A stretch of DNA of 64,000 nucleotides from Corynebacterium sp. (GTDB lineage Bacteria; Actinomycetota; Actinomycetes; Mycobacteriales; Mycobacteriaceae). A program made the translations under genes and the position numbers. The stretch covers positions 1-64,000 of the forward strand of contig NZ_JAUNLS010000011.1 of the NCBI RefSeq assembly GCF_030532325.1, written 5' to 3'. Position 1 is the first letter of the stretch, and each line of letters opens with the position of its first letter. Under the pieces are notes generated by a model, which saw nothing but the letters and a program-made list of their open reading frames with translations, was not told the DNA's origin and did no database searches. Below are positions 1 through 7,767 of this stretch, one piece after another.

Positions 1-247
1 CACACCCGGCCATGAGCCGCCACTCAGCACCAGCCCCCAAGGAGGCGCCACAGCACCCAGCAGACACCACGCACCCAGCAGGGGAACCGGCTTCCCGGTT
101 CCTCTACACGCCGTGCCCAAGCACGGTGAGGCATTCGAAGCCTTGGGCATCCGCAGCGCCACTGATGCCGGGTGCGTGCGCGCGATACGGCGAGACGCTG
201 GCGCGCGGTTCGGCGGTGATGCGCGCGGTTGAGCAGGTGGGCTTCGG
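1..247. other. No confident gene; possible 3' end of a plus-strand gene
   Basis: An open plus-strand frame runs from the window edge to a TAG at 249-251, but its first two thirds are Pro/Ala-rich with no recognisable family. Only the last 25 or so residues look protein-like, and a second plus frame ending near 232 looks equally plausible. The visible part may be the tail of a gene that begins left of the window, perhaps damaged. I cannot assign a product. Confidence 0.2.
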
Positions 248-1060
248 CTAGCGCAGCCCGAAGAAGCGGCCCACCACATCCGCGGCTAGGAAGCTATCGG
301 TGTTCGGCCCAATACGCGGGTCCAGCTCCTTGCCCGAGGGGATGACGTGGCCGGCGCCCAGCATGGTCCAGAACTCGACGGGGTTCTCGCCCTCCCAGGT
401 GCGCACCTCGACGTCCGGGTAAGGGCGCGCGAGCACCGGCTCGGCGGCGGCGCCGTTGAGCTGCGCCATGTGCTTGGCGGTCCACAGCGCAGAGGTCACC
501 CGGCCCCGCGTTCGCTGCGGGTCCAGGCCCGCCACACCGCCCTCGTAGGGCGCGTACGGGTCCGCCGTCCCATGCATGAACATCAGCGGGGTGGGCCGAT
601 ACGCGGAGTCCGGGTTGCTCGGGGCGTGGTTATCGCCCTCGCCCAAGGTGGAGGCGAAGACGCAGGCGGCGTGGAGGAGGCCGGGGGCGTCGAAAAGCAG
701 GCGCAGCACCATCTGCCCGCCGTTGGAGTAACCGCAGGCGAAGGTGCGCTGAGTGCCGTAGCGCCGCTGGGCCAGGGAGACCAGCGCGCGGGTGAAGGCG
801 ATATCATCGACGCCCAGCTCCCGCGCCTTGACCGGCAGCTGCCGACGGTAATCGTTGAAGTGCCGGTCCACCCCATCCGGGTAGATGAGCACGCAGCCGG
901 TGCGCCGGGCGAGCTCGTCAAAGGTGCCGTCGGTAAAACGGCGCATCACCGAGCCCGACTGCAAGGAGCCGTGAAAGAACAACAGCAGGTCCCGCGGCTT
1001 TTCAGGCTCCACCACGGTGAAGGTGCGCGTTAGGCCGTCAATCTCCAGCGTCTCTTTCAT
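248..1060 (-). CDS. Alpha/beta-hydrolase esterase of the PHB depolymerase / LpqC type
   Basis: This 270-residue hydrolase has the classic triad: nucleophile Ser112 in a G-Y-S-N-G elbow, Asp167 in HGTADPY and His238 in GAGHVIP. The stretch LLLFFHGSLQSG near residue 25 supplies the oxyanion hole. The family (polyhydroxybutyrate depolymerase, feruloyl esterase and mycobacterial LpqC) cleaves ester bonds. I see no N-terminal signal peptide, so it is probably cytoplasmic, unlike lipoprotein LpqC. Its ATG lies 11 nt after the stop of the metal-ABC permease, so it may be the last gene of that transcript, but a TAGACT box ends 8 nt before the ATG and could start a separate leaderless mRNA. The substrate is unknown. 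Confidence 0.8.
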   Translation of the reverse strand: MKETLEIDGLTRTFTVVEPEKPRDLLLFFHGSLQSGSVMRRFTDGTFDELARRTGCVLIYPDGVDRHFNDYRRQLPVKARELGVDDIAFTRALVSLAQRRYGTQRTFACGYSNGGQMVLRLLFDAPGLLHAACVFASTLGEGDNHAPSNPDSAYRPTPLMFMHGTADPYAPYEGGVAGLDPQRTRGRVTSALWTAKHMAQLNGAAAEPVLARPYPDVEVRTWEGENPVEFWTMLGAGHVIPSGKELDPRIGPNTDSFLAADVVGRFFGLR

Positions 1061-1071
1061 GAGGAGACAGT

Positions 1072-2007
1072 CTAGTGGCTGGTGTGGTGCTCATCGCCGG
1101 CGCCCCGGCCTTCGCGGTCGCCCCGGAAGAAGCGGGCGGCAGCGACGTCATCGCGCACCGCCGCACGCCCGCGCCGCCAGCCCACGAAGCGGCAGAGCAG
1201 ATAGATAACAAAAGAAATCGTGGTGACAAACACCGAGACCGGCAGCCCCGGCGCCAGCGAGAGCACGAAGCCACCCACCGCGGCCACCTCCGCAAAAAGC
1301 GTGGACCACAGCACCGCCTTGACCGGCGAGGAGGTAATCTGCACCGCTGCCGCCCCCGGCGTGATGAGCAGCGCCATGACCAGCAGCGAGCCCACAATCT
1401 GTACCGACTGCGCCGCCGCCAGGCCCACCAGCACGGCGAAGAAGACCGAGATGAGCTTGACGTTGACCCCCGCTGCCTGCGCCATGACCGGGTCGGCGGA
1501 GGCAAAAAGCATGGGCCGCCACAGCAGCGCCACCGCCACCACAATGATCACCGTGGTCAACGCCAACAGCCGCACTGAGGCCGCGGACACGCCGACGATT
1601 TGGCCGGTCAGCAGCGTCATGGCGGTCGTCGCGTTGCCGGGGTAGAGGTGCAGGAAGAGCACGGACAAGCCCAACCCAAAGCTCATCACTACGCCGATGG
1701 CGCTGTCCTGCTGCCCGCGCAGCCCCAGCACCGCCAGGATGATGGCGGCCACCACCGCGCCCACTAGGGCGCCGGCGCCGATGTTGAGCCCGAAGAGCAG
1801 CGCGGCCGCCGCGCCCATGAGCGCGAGCTCCGAGGTGGCGTGCACCGAAAAGGACATCTGCCGCAGCACGATGAGCGAGGTCATCACGCCCGAAAGGATG
1901 CCCAGCAGCGCGCAGGCCACAAGCGAGGACTGCACGAAGTCCACCCCCAGCAGGTACTGGGTGTCGTGCCAGAAATTAGACAACCTAGACAACGATGAGT
2001 CTCCCAT
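1072..2007 (-). CDS. Metal ABC transporter permease (ZnuB/AztB type)
   Basis: This 311-residue membrane protein has eight or so hydrophobic segments and the ABC-3 family pattern for Zn/Mn importers. It begins MGDSSLSRL and ends in a hydrophilic Arg/His-containing tail. The chosen ATG lies inside the end of the ATPase gene, giving a 23-nt overlap and suggesting translational coupling; the longer open frame upstream is only the shadow of that ATPase. It forms the channel of the importer encoded with the next two genes. In C. glutamicum the syntenic set (cg2911-cg2913 as I remember it) is repressed by Zur, so zinc is the likely substrate, though manganese cannot be excluded from sequence. Confidence 0.88.
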   Translation of the reverse strand: MGDSSLSRLSNFWHDTQYLLGVDFVQSSLVACALLGILSGVMTSLIVLRQMSFSVHATSELALMGAAAALLFGLNIGAGALVGAVVAAIILAVLGLRGQQDSAIGVVMSFGLGLSVLFLHLYPGNATTAMTLLTGQIVGVSAASVRLLALTTVIIVVAVALLWRPMLFASADPVMAQAAGVNVKLISVFFAVLVGLAAAQSVQIVGSLLVMALLITPGAAAVQITSSPVKAVLWSTLFAEVAAVGGFVLSLAPGLPVSVFVTTISFVIYLLCRFVGWRRGRAAVRDDVAAARFFRGDREGRGAGDEHHTSH

Positions 2008-2686
2008 CCACGGTGATGACGTTAACCTTGGAGCCGTAGAGCTCGCTGAGCACCTCCGAGCGCATGACCTCGCTGACCTCGCCGTACATGTGCCCGTGCG
2101 GGGCGATGTAGAGCACCTTGTCCACCACGCCGAGCACCGGGTTGATGCCGTGGGTGACAAAGATGACCGAGGTGCCGCGCTCGTGGCGCCAGCGGTCGAG
2201 CTTGGCCACCGTGTCCTTTTGGCGGGCGGGGTCGAGGGAGAGGAGGGGCTCGTCGGCAAGCAGCAGCTGCGGGTCGTTCGCCAGCGCCTGCGCCTGCCGG
2301 ATGAGCTGCTGCTGGCCGCCGGAGAGCTGGCCCACGCGGCGCTTGGCGATGCCCTCCGCGCCGACCTCCGCCAGCAACTCATCCACACGGCCGAGCGCCG
2401 GGCGACGCCCCTTAAACACCCCGTGGGCCAGTGAGAGCGAGACGAGGTCGCGGGCGCGCAGGGGCAGATCGGGCGGGAACATGCGCTGCTGCGGGATGAA
2501 GCCCACGCGCGAGGTGACCTCGACGGAGCCGGCGCTGAGCTGGCGGGTGCCCAGGATGGTGCCCAGCAGGGTGGACTTGCCGGCGCCGTTGGGGCCCAAA
2601 ACGGCGATGAACTCCCCGCTGTCCACGGAGAGGTTCAGGCCGGACCACAGCGGCTCGACGGCCGCGTTATGAAATTGAACTAGCAC
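1985..2686 (-). CDS. Metal ABC transporter ATP-binding protein (ZnuC type)
   Basis: This 233-residue ATPase carries a Walker A motif (GPNGAGKST, near residue 35), a Q-loop (FIPQQR), the signature motif LSGGQQQ, a Walker B (LLLADEPLLSLD) and the switch His in FVTHG. It would power the zinc-type importer with the adjoining permease and binding protein. Its ATG follows the stop of the binding-protein gene directly (2686/2687), and its 3' end overlaps the permease start, so the three are one operon. Its length and gene order are usual for ZnuABC-like systems. Confidence 0.92.
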   Translation of the reverse strand: MLVQFHNAAVEPLWSGLNLSVDSGEFIAVLGPNGAGKSTLLGTILGTRQLSAGSVEVTSRVGFIPQQRMFPPDLPLRARDLVSLSLAHGVFKGRRPALGRVDELLAEVGAEGIAKRRVGQLSGGQQQLIRQAQALANDPQLLLADEPLLSLDPARQKDTVAKLDRWRHERGTSVIFVTHGINPVLGVVDKVLYIAPHGHMYGEVSEVMRSEVLSELYGSKVNVITVDGRLIVV

Positions 2687-3610
2687 TTAAATCGCTTCGA
2701 GTGAGGAGACGGCGTGGTCGTAGTAGTCGAGGAAGTTGGTGCCCTCGGGCGGGGTCTCGCCGATTTCCACGATGGGGATGTGGCGCTGCTCGGCGGCGTC
2801 GTGAATGCGCGTGGCGATGTCCGTCTCGGTCTGCGGGTTGTACACCAAGAGCTCGACCTTGTCTTCCTTGATGGCCTGGAGGAAGCGCGCGAGGTCGGCG
2901 GCGGTGGGCTCGCCCTCGGAGACGGTGGCCTTGCGGTAGCCCTCGGGGGTGACGTCGGTGCTGTCGGTGTACTTCATGATGTAGTCCGCGATGGGCTCGG
3001 TCTGCGCGTAGTCCACGGCGGGCAGCTGCATGAGGCGCTGCTTGATGCCTTCGACGCGTTCGACCAGCGGCGCGGCGCTGGCATGGGCCTCGGGGTTGGC
3101 TTCGTTGACGAGGTCGGCGACCTCGCTGGCCACCTTCTCGAGTGCGGCGGCGTCGTACCAGATGTGCTCGTTGCCGTCGATGTTGGTGATGGAGTCGCGG
3201 TCCTGCTTGGCCTCGGCGGCGCTGACGACGTCGGGCTGCTCGTCGAGTGCGCCGTGATCCGTGAGGGGGAGGGCGGAGATGATGTCGTCCTGGTTGCTCA
3301 CGGCCTGGTAGAGCCAGGAATCGTAGCCGCCGCCACCGACGATGAGCACGTCGGCCTCGTTGGCCTTGGCCAGGTCCGCGGCGGTGGGTTCGAAGTGGTG
3401 GGGGTCCACGCCGTTGCCCTTGACGATGGGCTCGACCTCGATGTCCACGTCAGCCTGCGCGGTGTCGATGACCGCCTCGGCCACGTCGGCCCAGATGGAG
3501 GTGGAGGCCACGACGGTGATCGTGGAGTCCTGCGGTTCGGCGTCCGTGGCGCAGCCGCTGAGCAGGGCGGCCGTGGCGCTGAACGCCAGGAGGGAGCGTG
3601 TAGGGTTCAT
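2687..3610 (-). CDS. Metal ABC transporter substrate-binding lipoprotein (ZnuA type)
   Basis: This is a cluster A-I metal-binding protein of 307 residues. It begins MNPTRSLLAF and has a lipoprotein signal ending in LLSGC, so the mature protein should be anchored to the outer face of the membrane. Candidate metal ligands are the His pair in GVDPHHFEPT, the His of NEHIWYD and acidic residues near the C terminus. There is no His-rich loop. The ATG at 3610 was preferred over an upstream ATG at 3679 because it starts the lipobox signal and lies 7 nt after a GATAGT box (3618-3623). It is the first gene of the importer operon and is divergent from the LacI regulator. Confidence 0.9.
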   Translation of the reverse strand: MNPTRSLLAFSATAALLSGCATDAEPQDSTITVVASTSIWADVAEAVIDTAQADVDIEVEPIVKGNGVDPHHFEPTAADLAKANEADVLIVGGGGYDSWLYQAVSNQDDIISALPLTDHGALDEQPDVVSAAEAKQDRDSITNIDGNEHIWYDAAALEKVASEVADLVNEANPEAHASAAPLVERVEGIKQRLMQLPAVDYAQTEPIADYIMKYTDSTDVTPEGYRKATVSEGEPTAADLARFLQAIKEDKVELLVYNPQTETDIATRIHDAAEQRHIPIVEIGETPPEGTNFLDYYDHAVSSLEAI

Positions 3611-3681
3611 GCCTTCTACTATCGCGTTGTTGAAAATAGCTGTCAAATGGAAATGGATTGAAAATGGTAGGCTAAGCAACC
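3611..3681. promoter_or_regulatory. 71-bp divergent promoter region, znuA-like | ipsA-like, possible Zur operator
   Basis: This short AT-rich gap holds a -10-like GATAGT (minus strand, 3618-3623) 7 nt before the binding-protein ATG, and TAGGCT (plus strand, 3668-3673) 8 nt before the lacI ATG. Both genes may therefore be leaderless. Between them, TTGAAAAT occurs twice in the same orientation, and TTGAAAATAGCTGTCAA is an imperfect palindrome. In Corynebacterium the homologous importer is Zur-controlled, so this is the obvious place for the operator. I cannot match it to a consensus with confidence. Confidence 0.45.
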
Positions 3682-4767
3682 ATGGTCAAACAGCCCCGCG
3701 CCACCCTTGCCTCGGTGGCCGCCGCGCTGGGGGTGTCCCGCACCACCGTCTCCAACGCCTACAACCGGCCGGATCAGCTCGCCCCCGATACCCGCGAGCG
3801 CATCCTGGCCGCCGCCGCAGCGCTGGGCTACCCGGGCCCGGATCCCACCGCCCGCAGCCTGCGCACCCGCCGCCAGGGCTCCATCGGCGTGCTGCTGACG
3901 GAGCACCTCTCCTACGCCTTCGAGGACATGGCCTCGGTGGACTTCCTCGCCGGGCTGGCGGGTGCCTCCGACGGCACCAACATCACGCTCATTCCCGCCG
4001 GGCCGGATACCGCAAGCAGCCAGGCCCAGGCCGCGGAGCTCATCGGCGGGGCGGCGGTGGATGGCTTCGTGGTCTACTCGGTGGCGGCGGGGGATGCCTA
4101 CCTGGCCGCTGCGCAGCGCCGCGGCCTCCCGCTGGTGGTGTGCGATCAGCCCACAGACTCCGGGCTGCCCTTCGTGGGCATCGACGATTACGCAGCGATC
4201 GCCCCGGCCGCCCGCGCGCTTGTCGATGCCGGCCACCGCCACATCGGCATCCTCGCCATCCGCCTGCACCGCGAGCGCCTCGACGGGCCCGTCAGCCCGC
4301 AGCAGCTGGGCAGTGCGGACATGCACGTGCAGCGCTCCCGCGTGCTCGGCGTGCTCGATGTCTTCGCAGCCGCCGGCCTAGAGCGCGAAGCGATCCCCGT
4401 GGTCACCCGCCACATCAACGATCCCGCCACCGCCCGGGCGGCCGCCGCGGAGTTGCTGGACGCGCATCCGGAGCTCACCGCGGTGTTGTGCACCACGGAC
4501 TCGATGGCCCTCGGAGTGCTCAGCGTGGCGCGCGAGCGTGGGCTGCGGGTGCCGGAGGATCTCTCCGTGACCGGATTCGACGGCATCTCCACCGCGCTGC
4601 TGGCGGATCTCAGCACGGTGATTCAGCCCAACAAGGACAAGGGTGCTGCCGCCGGGCGGATGCTGGCCAGGCTCATCGCCGAAGGGCCCGGCGAGGATTG
4701 GGGCACCAGGGAGCTGCTGCCCACCAGCTTCCACGCCGGGCGCACCGTGGGCCCGCCGCGCGCCTAG
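3682..4767 (+). CDS. ipsA: LacI-family transcriptional regulator, probable IpsA
   Basis: This 361-residue regulator starts with a LacI helix-turn-helix (residues 6-30, ATLASVAAALGVSRTTVSNA), then a hinge and a periplasmic-binding-protein-like effector domain. Gene order matches C. glutamicum, where the LacI protein between the zinc importer and otsB is IpsA. IpsA is a myo-inositol-responsive regulator needed for inositol-1-phosphate synthase expression and hence for inositol-derived lipids and mycothiol. The assignment rests on family plus synteny. The ATG lies 8 nt after a TAGGCT box, so the mRNA may be leaderless. The gene ends 4 nt inside the convergent otsB. Confidence 0.75.
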   Translation: MVKQPRATLASVAAALGVSRTTVSNAYNRPDQLAPDTRERILAAAAALGYPGPDPTARSLRTRRQGSIGVLLTEHLSYAFEDMASVDFLAGLAGASDGTNITLIPAGPDTASSQAQAAELIGGAAVDGFVVYSVAAGDAYLAAAQRRGLPLVVCDQPTDSGLPFVGIDDYAAIAPAARALVDAGHRHIGILAIRLHRERLDGPVSPQQLGSADMHVQRSRVLGVLDVFAAAGLEREAIPVVTRHINDPATARAAAAELLDAHPELTAVLCTTDSMALGVLSVARERGLRVPEDLSVTGFDGISTALLADLSTVIQPNKDKGAAAGRMLARLIAEGPGEDWGTRELLPTSFHAGRTVGPPRA

Positions 4768-5510
4768 TGTGCCGCTAGAAAGTCGGCGCGGGCGCGGGCC
4801 AGCTCCTCGAGGAAGTCGGCCACCCCGTCCAGGTCCGCCACCCGGTGCTGGGCCAGCGTGTCGCCTTCGCCCACCTTCACGCCCAGGTCCTGCGGCTGGT
4901 GGAGCACGGCGAAGCCGTCCTCGTCGGTGGTGTCATCGCCCAAGAAAACCACCGCGGTGGCGCCGACCTTGGCGCGCAGCTTCTCAATCCACGTGCCCTT
5001 GGTGTCAGCGGTGGCGGAGTACTCGACGATGGACTTGCCCACCGTCTTGGGGAATCCCCCGGCATCGAGCGCCGCGGCCTCCTCGTAGGCCTGACGGGCC
5101 GCCTCCGGGTCCCGCTGCTCCAGCTCGCGCACGTGCAGCACGCGCTGGAAGGGCTTGATCTCCAGGCCCGCGCCGTAGCGCTGCGCAATCTCGCGCAGCT
5201 CGGCCTCTTTGGTGGCGAGGTGGGCACGCATGGCGTCGTCAAGCTGCGCCGGCTCCCAGGAGGACTCTGCGCCGTGCGAGCCGCCCAGCAGCACCGGCTC
5301 GCGCAGCGGGAAGACCCGCTTTAGCCCGTCGAGGTGGCGGCCCGAGAGCGCGGCGACGGTGGTCCGCGGCAGCTGCGCTAGCCGCTCCAGCGCGGCAATC
5401 GAGCGCGGGTGGGGCTTGACGGCGTAGATGTCGGTGTCGTGGCCGGCCAGGGTGCCGTCGAAGTCGGAGACCACGGCCAGATGCTCGGTGGAGGCGAGTT
5501 CTTCAAACAT
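4764..5510 (-). CDS. otsB: Trehalose-6-phosphate phosphatase OtsB
   Basis: This 248-residue HAD-superfamily phosphatase removes phosphate from trehalose-6-phosphate, the last step of the OtsAB trehalose route. Visible HAD motifs are the nucleophile motif DFDGTLA (residues 16-22), the Ser of ALSGRH and the acidic motif GDDTTDEDGF near residue 190. Trehalose is a compatible solute and the acceptor for corynomycolates in this genus. The gene lies 17 nt after the lipoprotein gene and downstream of otsA. A TAGGCT box (5518-5523) 7 nt before its ATG could give it its own leaderless promoter. Confidence 0.93.
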   Translation of the reverse strand: MFEELASTEHLAVVSDFDGTLAGHDTDIYAVKPHPRSIAALERLAQLPRTTVAALSGRHLDGLKRVFPLREPVLLGGSHGAESSWEPAQLDDAMRAHLATKEAELREIAQRYGAGLEIKPFQRVLHVRELEQRDPEAARQAYEEAAALDAGGFPKTVGKSIVEYSATADTKGTWIEKLRAKVGATAVVFLGDDTTDEDGFAVLHQPQDLGVKVGEGDTLAQHRVADLDGVADFLEELARARADFLAAH

Positions 5511-5527
5511 GCCTCCCAGCCTATCCT

Positions 5528-6034
5528 TTACAGGGCGGTCATCTGGATGCTGGGGGAGTCCACGGCACCGGTGCGCAGCGTGAGCACCAGCTGGTTGTTG
5601 GGGTCGAGGGTGAAGTCGAACTCGTGGCCCTCACTGATCAGGTTGTGCATGAGGTTATGCGCCCAGCTCGAGGAGCCCTCGCAGGGCTGGCGGGGCGCGT
5701 CATAGCGCACCGAGTCCACGCGCATAGCTTCCGCGTCGCGGATGTTGGCTGGCTTGTCCTCCGCGCTGAAGGAGACTTCCGCGGTGAAGGCTGCGCAGCC
5801 GGTATCGCCCACCACGCTGCTCTCCCCGAAGCTCATCTGCGGCACGGTGGCGATACCTCGCGGGATCCCCGAGGGCGCGTCCGGCGCGGTGTACAGGCCG
5901 ATGACCTGCCACTGCTTGCCCACAACGCCCGCGTCACCCCGCGGTGCCGGGCCCTGCTCCTCGCTGCCGCAGGCGCCGAGCCCCAGGGCAGCCACGGCCG
6001 CTGCGGCGCACAGCGCCGCCCTTAGCGTGCGCAT
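5528..6034 (-). CDS. Small lipoprotein between otsA and otsB, function unknown
   Basis: This 168-residue protein starts with a lipoprotein signal peptide ending in LGLGACGS, so it should be exported and lipid-anchored. The rest is soluble, with two Cys in the mature part (in TGCAAF and RQPCEGS) that could form a disulfide. It has no family I recognise. Its start overlaps the end of otsA by 13 nt, and otsB follows after 17 nt, so it is cotranscribed with trehalose synthesis. A hypothetical gene occupies the same position in C. glutamicum. Confidence 0.8.
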   Translation of the reverse strand: MRTLRAALCAAAAVAALGLGACGSEEQGPAPRGDAGVVGKQWQVIGLYTAPDAPSGIPRGIATVPQMSFGESSVVGDTGCAAFTAEVSFSAEDKPANIRDAEAMRVDSVRYDAPRQPCEGSSSWAHNLMHNLISEGHEFDFTLDPNNQLVLTLRTGAVDSPSIQMTAL

Positions 6035-7467
6035 CGGGCCTCCTCGAGAGCGCCAAGGAAGGACTGGGACCAGCGGTCGACGTCGTTGTCCAGCACCTGC
6101 TGGTGCATCGCCCGCATGCGCTCGGCCATCATCTCCGGCTGCTCGTCGAGTGCTTTGATGGTAGACAGCAGCGCCCGCTTGACCGACTCAATGTCGAAGG
6201 GGTTGCACAGGCTGGCCTCCTGCAGCTCTTGGGCGGCGCCGGCGAACTCGGAGAGCACCAGGGCCCCGGAGCCGTCAGCGTGGCAGGCCACGTACTCCTT
6301 GGCCACCAGGTTCATGCCGTCTTTGAAGGGGGTGACTAGCATGACGTCGGCAAGCCGGTAGTAGGTGCGCAGCACGTCCTTGGGCACGCTGCGGTGCTGG
6401 TAGTGCACCACGGGCGCGCCCAGGGAGGCGAAGCGGCCGTTGATGCGGCCCACGGCCTCCTCCACCTTGGAGCGGGTGGCCTGGTAGTGGGAGATGCGCT
6501 CGCGCGAGGGGGTGGCCAGCTGCACCAGGGTGACCTCCCCTGGGTTAAGCGCCCCGGTATCCAACAGCTCCTCAAAGGCGGTCAGCCGCTGCAGGATGCC
6601 CTTGGTGTAGTCCAGGCGGTCCACGCCGAGGATGATGTGGCGGGGCGCGCCGAGGTCAGCGCGCAGCTGGGCCACGGAGGCCTCGTCAGCCTCGTCGAGG
6701 TGCGTGAACTCCCGGGTGGAGATGGAAATGGGGAAGGCCCCCACGCCCACGCGGTGGCCGTTGGCCATGCGGATGTGGGCGGTGACCTCGCGGGTGGAGA
6801 CCTCCCCCTCGACGTCGAGGCCCTGCAGGCGGGCCAGCTCGAGGAAGTTGCGGGCGTTGGATTCTAGGTGGAAGCCGATGAGATCGGCGTTGAGCAGCCC
6901 GCGCACCAGCTCCTCACGCCAGGGCAGCTGGCGGAAGAGATCCGGGGAGGGGAAGGGGATGTGCAGGAAGAAGCCAATGGTGAGATCGGGGCGCAGCTGG
7001 CGCAGGATGCCGGGCACGAGTTGCAGCTGGTAGTCCTGCACCCACACGGTGGCGTTATCGGCGGCCACGGCGGCGACCTCGTTGGCAAAGCGCAGATTGA
7101 CCTCGCGGTAGGCCTCCCACCAGTCGCGGTCATAGACGGGGGTGACGATGAGATCGTGGTACAGCGGCCACAGCGTGGCGTTGGAAAAGCCCTCGTAGAA
7201 GGACTCGTAATCCGCCTGGGTGAGCTTGACGGGGTGCAGGCGCACGCCGCGCTCGGTGGTGAAGGGCTCGGGGGCTTCGTCGGCCACGCCGGGCCAGCCC
7301 ACCCAGCAGCCCTGGTGCGCTTCCAGAACGGGGGACAGCGCGGTGACCAGGCCACCCGGGGAGGCCTTCCATTCGCGGGTGCCGTCGGGTTGGGTTTCCA
7401 GGTCAACCGGGAGGCGGTTGGCCACCACGACAAAGTTGTTGGTGCGTTCTGCGGAGTGGCCAGACAT
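6022..7467 (-). CDS. otsA: Trehalose-6-phosphate synthase OtsA
   Basis: This 481-residue GT20 glycosyltransferase makes trehalose-6-phosphate from a nucleotide-glucose and glucose-6-phosphate. Family features include the N-terminal VVVANRLPVDL (residues 13-23), the SPGGLVTAL loop, WVQDYQLQLVPGILR, the IPFPSPDLFRQLPWR segment, GVDRLDYTKGI in the C-terminal Rossmann half, and the DGMNLVAKEYVAC and SEFAGAAQEL motifs that bind the nucleotide sugar. Its length is typical. It lies 6 nt after the small basic gene and overlaps the lipoprotein gene, forming a transcript that runs toward otsB. Confidence 0.95.
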   Translation of the reverse strand: MSGHSAERTNNFVVVANRLPVDLETQPDGTREWKASPGGLVTALSPVLEAHQGCWVGWPGVADEAPEPFTTERGVRLHPVKLTQADYESFYEGFSNATLWPLYHDLIVTPVYDRDWWEAYREVNLRFANEVAAVAADNATVWVQDYQLQLVPGILRQLRPDLTIGFFLHIPFPSPDLFRQLPWREELVRGLLNADLIGFHLESNARNFLELARLQGLDVEGEVSTREVTAHIRMANGHRVGVGAFPISISTREFTHLDEADEASVAQLRADLGAPRHIILGVDRLDYTKGILQRLTAFEELLDTGALNPGEVTLVQLATPSRERISHYQATRSKVEEAVGRINGRFASLGAPVVHYQHRSVPKDVLRTYYRLADVMLVTPFKDGMNLVAKEYVACHADGSGALVLSEFAGAAQELQEASLCNPFDIESVKRALLSTIKALDEQPEMMAERMRAMHQQVLDNDVDRWSQSFLGALEEARCAR

Positions 7468-7473
7468 GATGAT

Positions 7474-7716
7474 TTACGCCTTCTTCGTGGCCTTCTTGCG
7501 GGTGGTCTTCTTCGGGGCGGCGTCGGCATGCTCCGCCAGCACCTTCTTGTGCACCAGGCCCTCCGGCTCGACGCCAAGCATGGACATCAGCGTCACGCCG
7601 TCGAGGAAATCCTCCGCGTAGGTGGCAACGATGCGGCGCGCAGCGCGGGCGGTCTCTTCCTCAACTGCGTGAGTGTTGTCAACAGCGGGCTGAGTATCAG
7701 TGACCTTGGGTGGCAC
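7474..7716 (-). CDS. Small protein with Lys-rich tail upstream of otsA
   Basis: This 80-residue protein starts at GTG 7716, preceded by a good ribosome-binding site (GGAGGA, 4 nt spacing). The middle is acidic and helical (EEETARAARRIVATYAEDFL), and the end is a Lys/Thr/Ala tail (KKTTRKKATKKA) like those of histone-like or nucleic-acid-binding proteins. It ends 6 nt before otsA. A small hypothetical gene is found between thrE and otsA in C. glutamicum, which supports a real gene. The function is unknown. Confidence 0.75.
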   Translation of the reverse strand: MPPKVTDTQPAVDNTHAVEEETARAARRIVATYAEDFLDGVTLMSMLGVEPEGLVHKKVLAEHADAAPKKTTRKKATKKA

Positions 7717-7767
7717 GTCGTCCTCCAGAACTTAAAAGGGGAAAGCTTTCAAACCTCGCATTCTACG

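Noticed and set aside
12..251. A 79-residue plus-strand ORF at the window edge
   Set aside because: Pro/Ala-rich start, no ribosome-binding site and no family. Only the possibility of a gene tail was kept.
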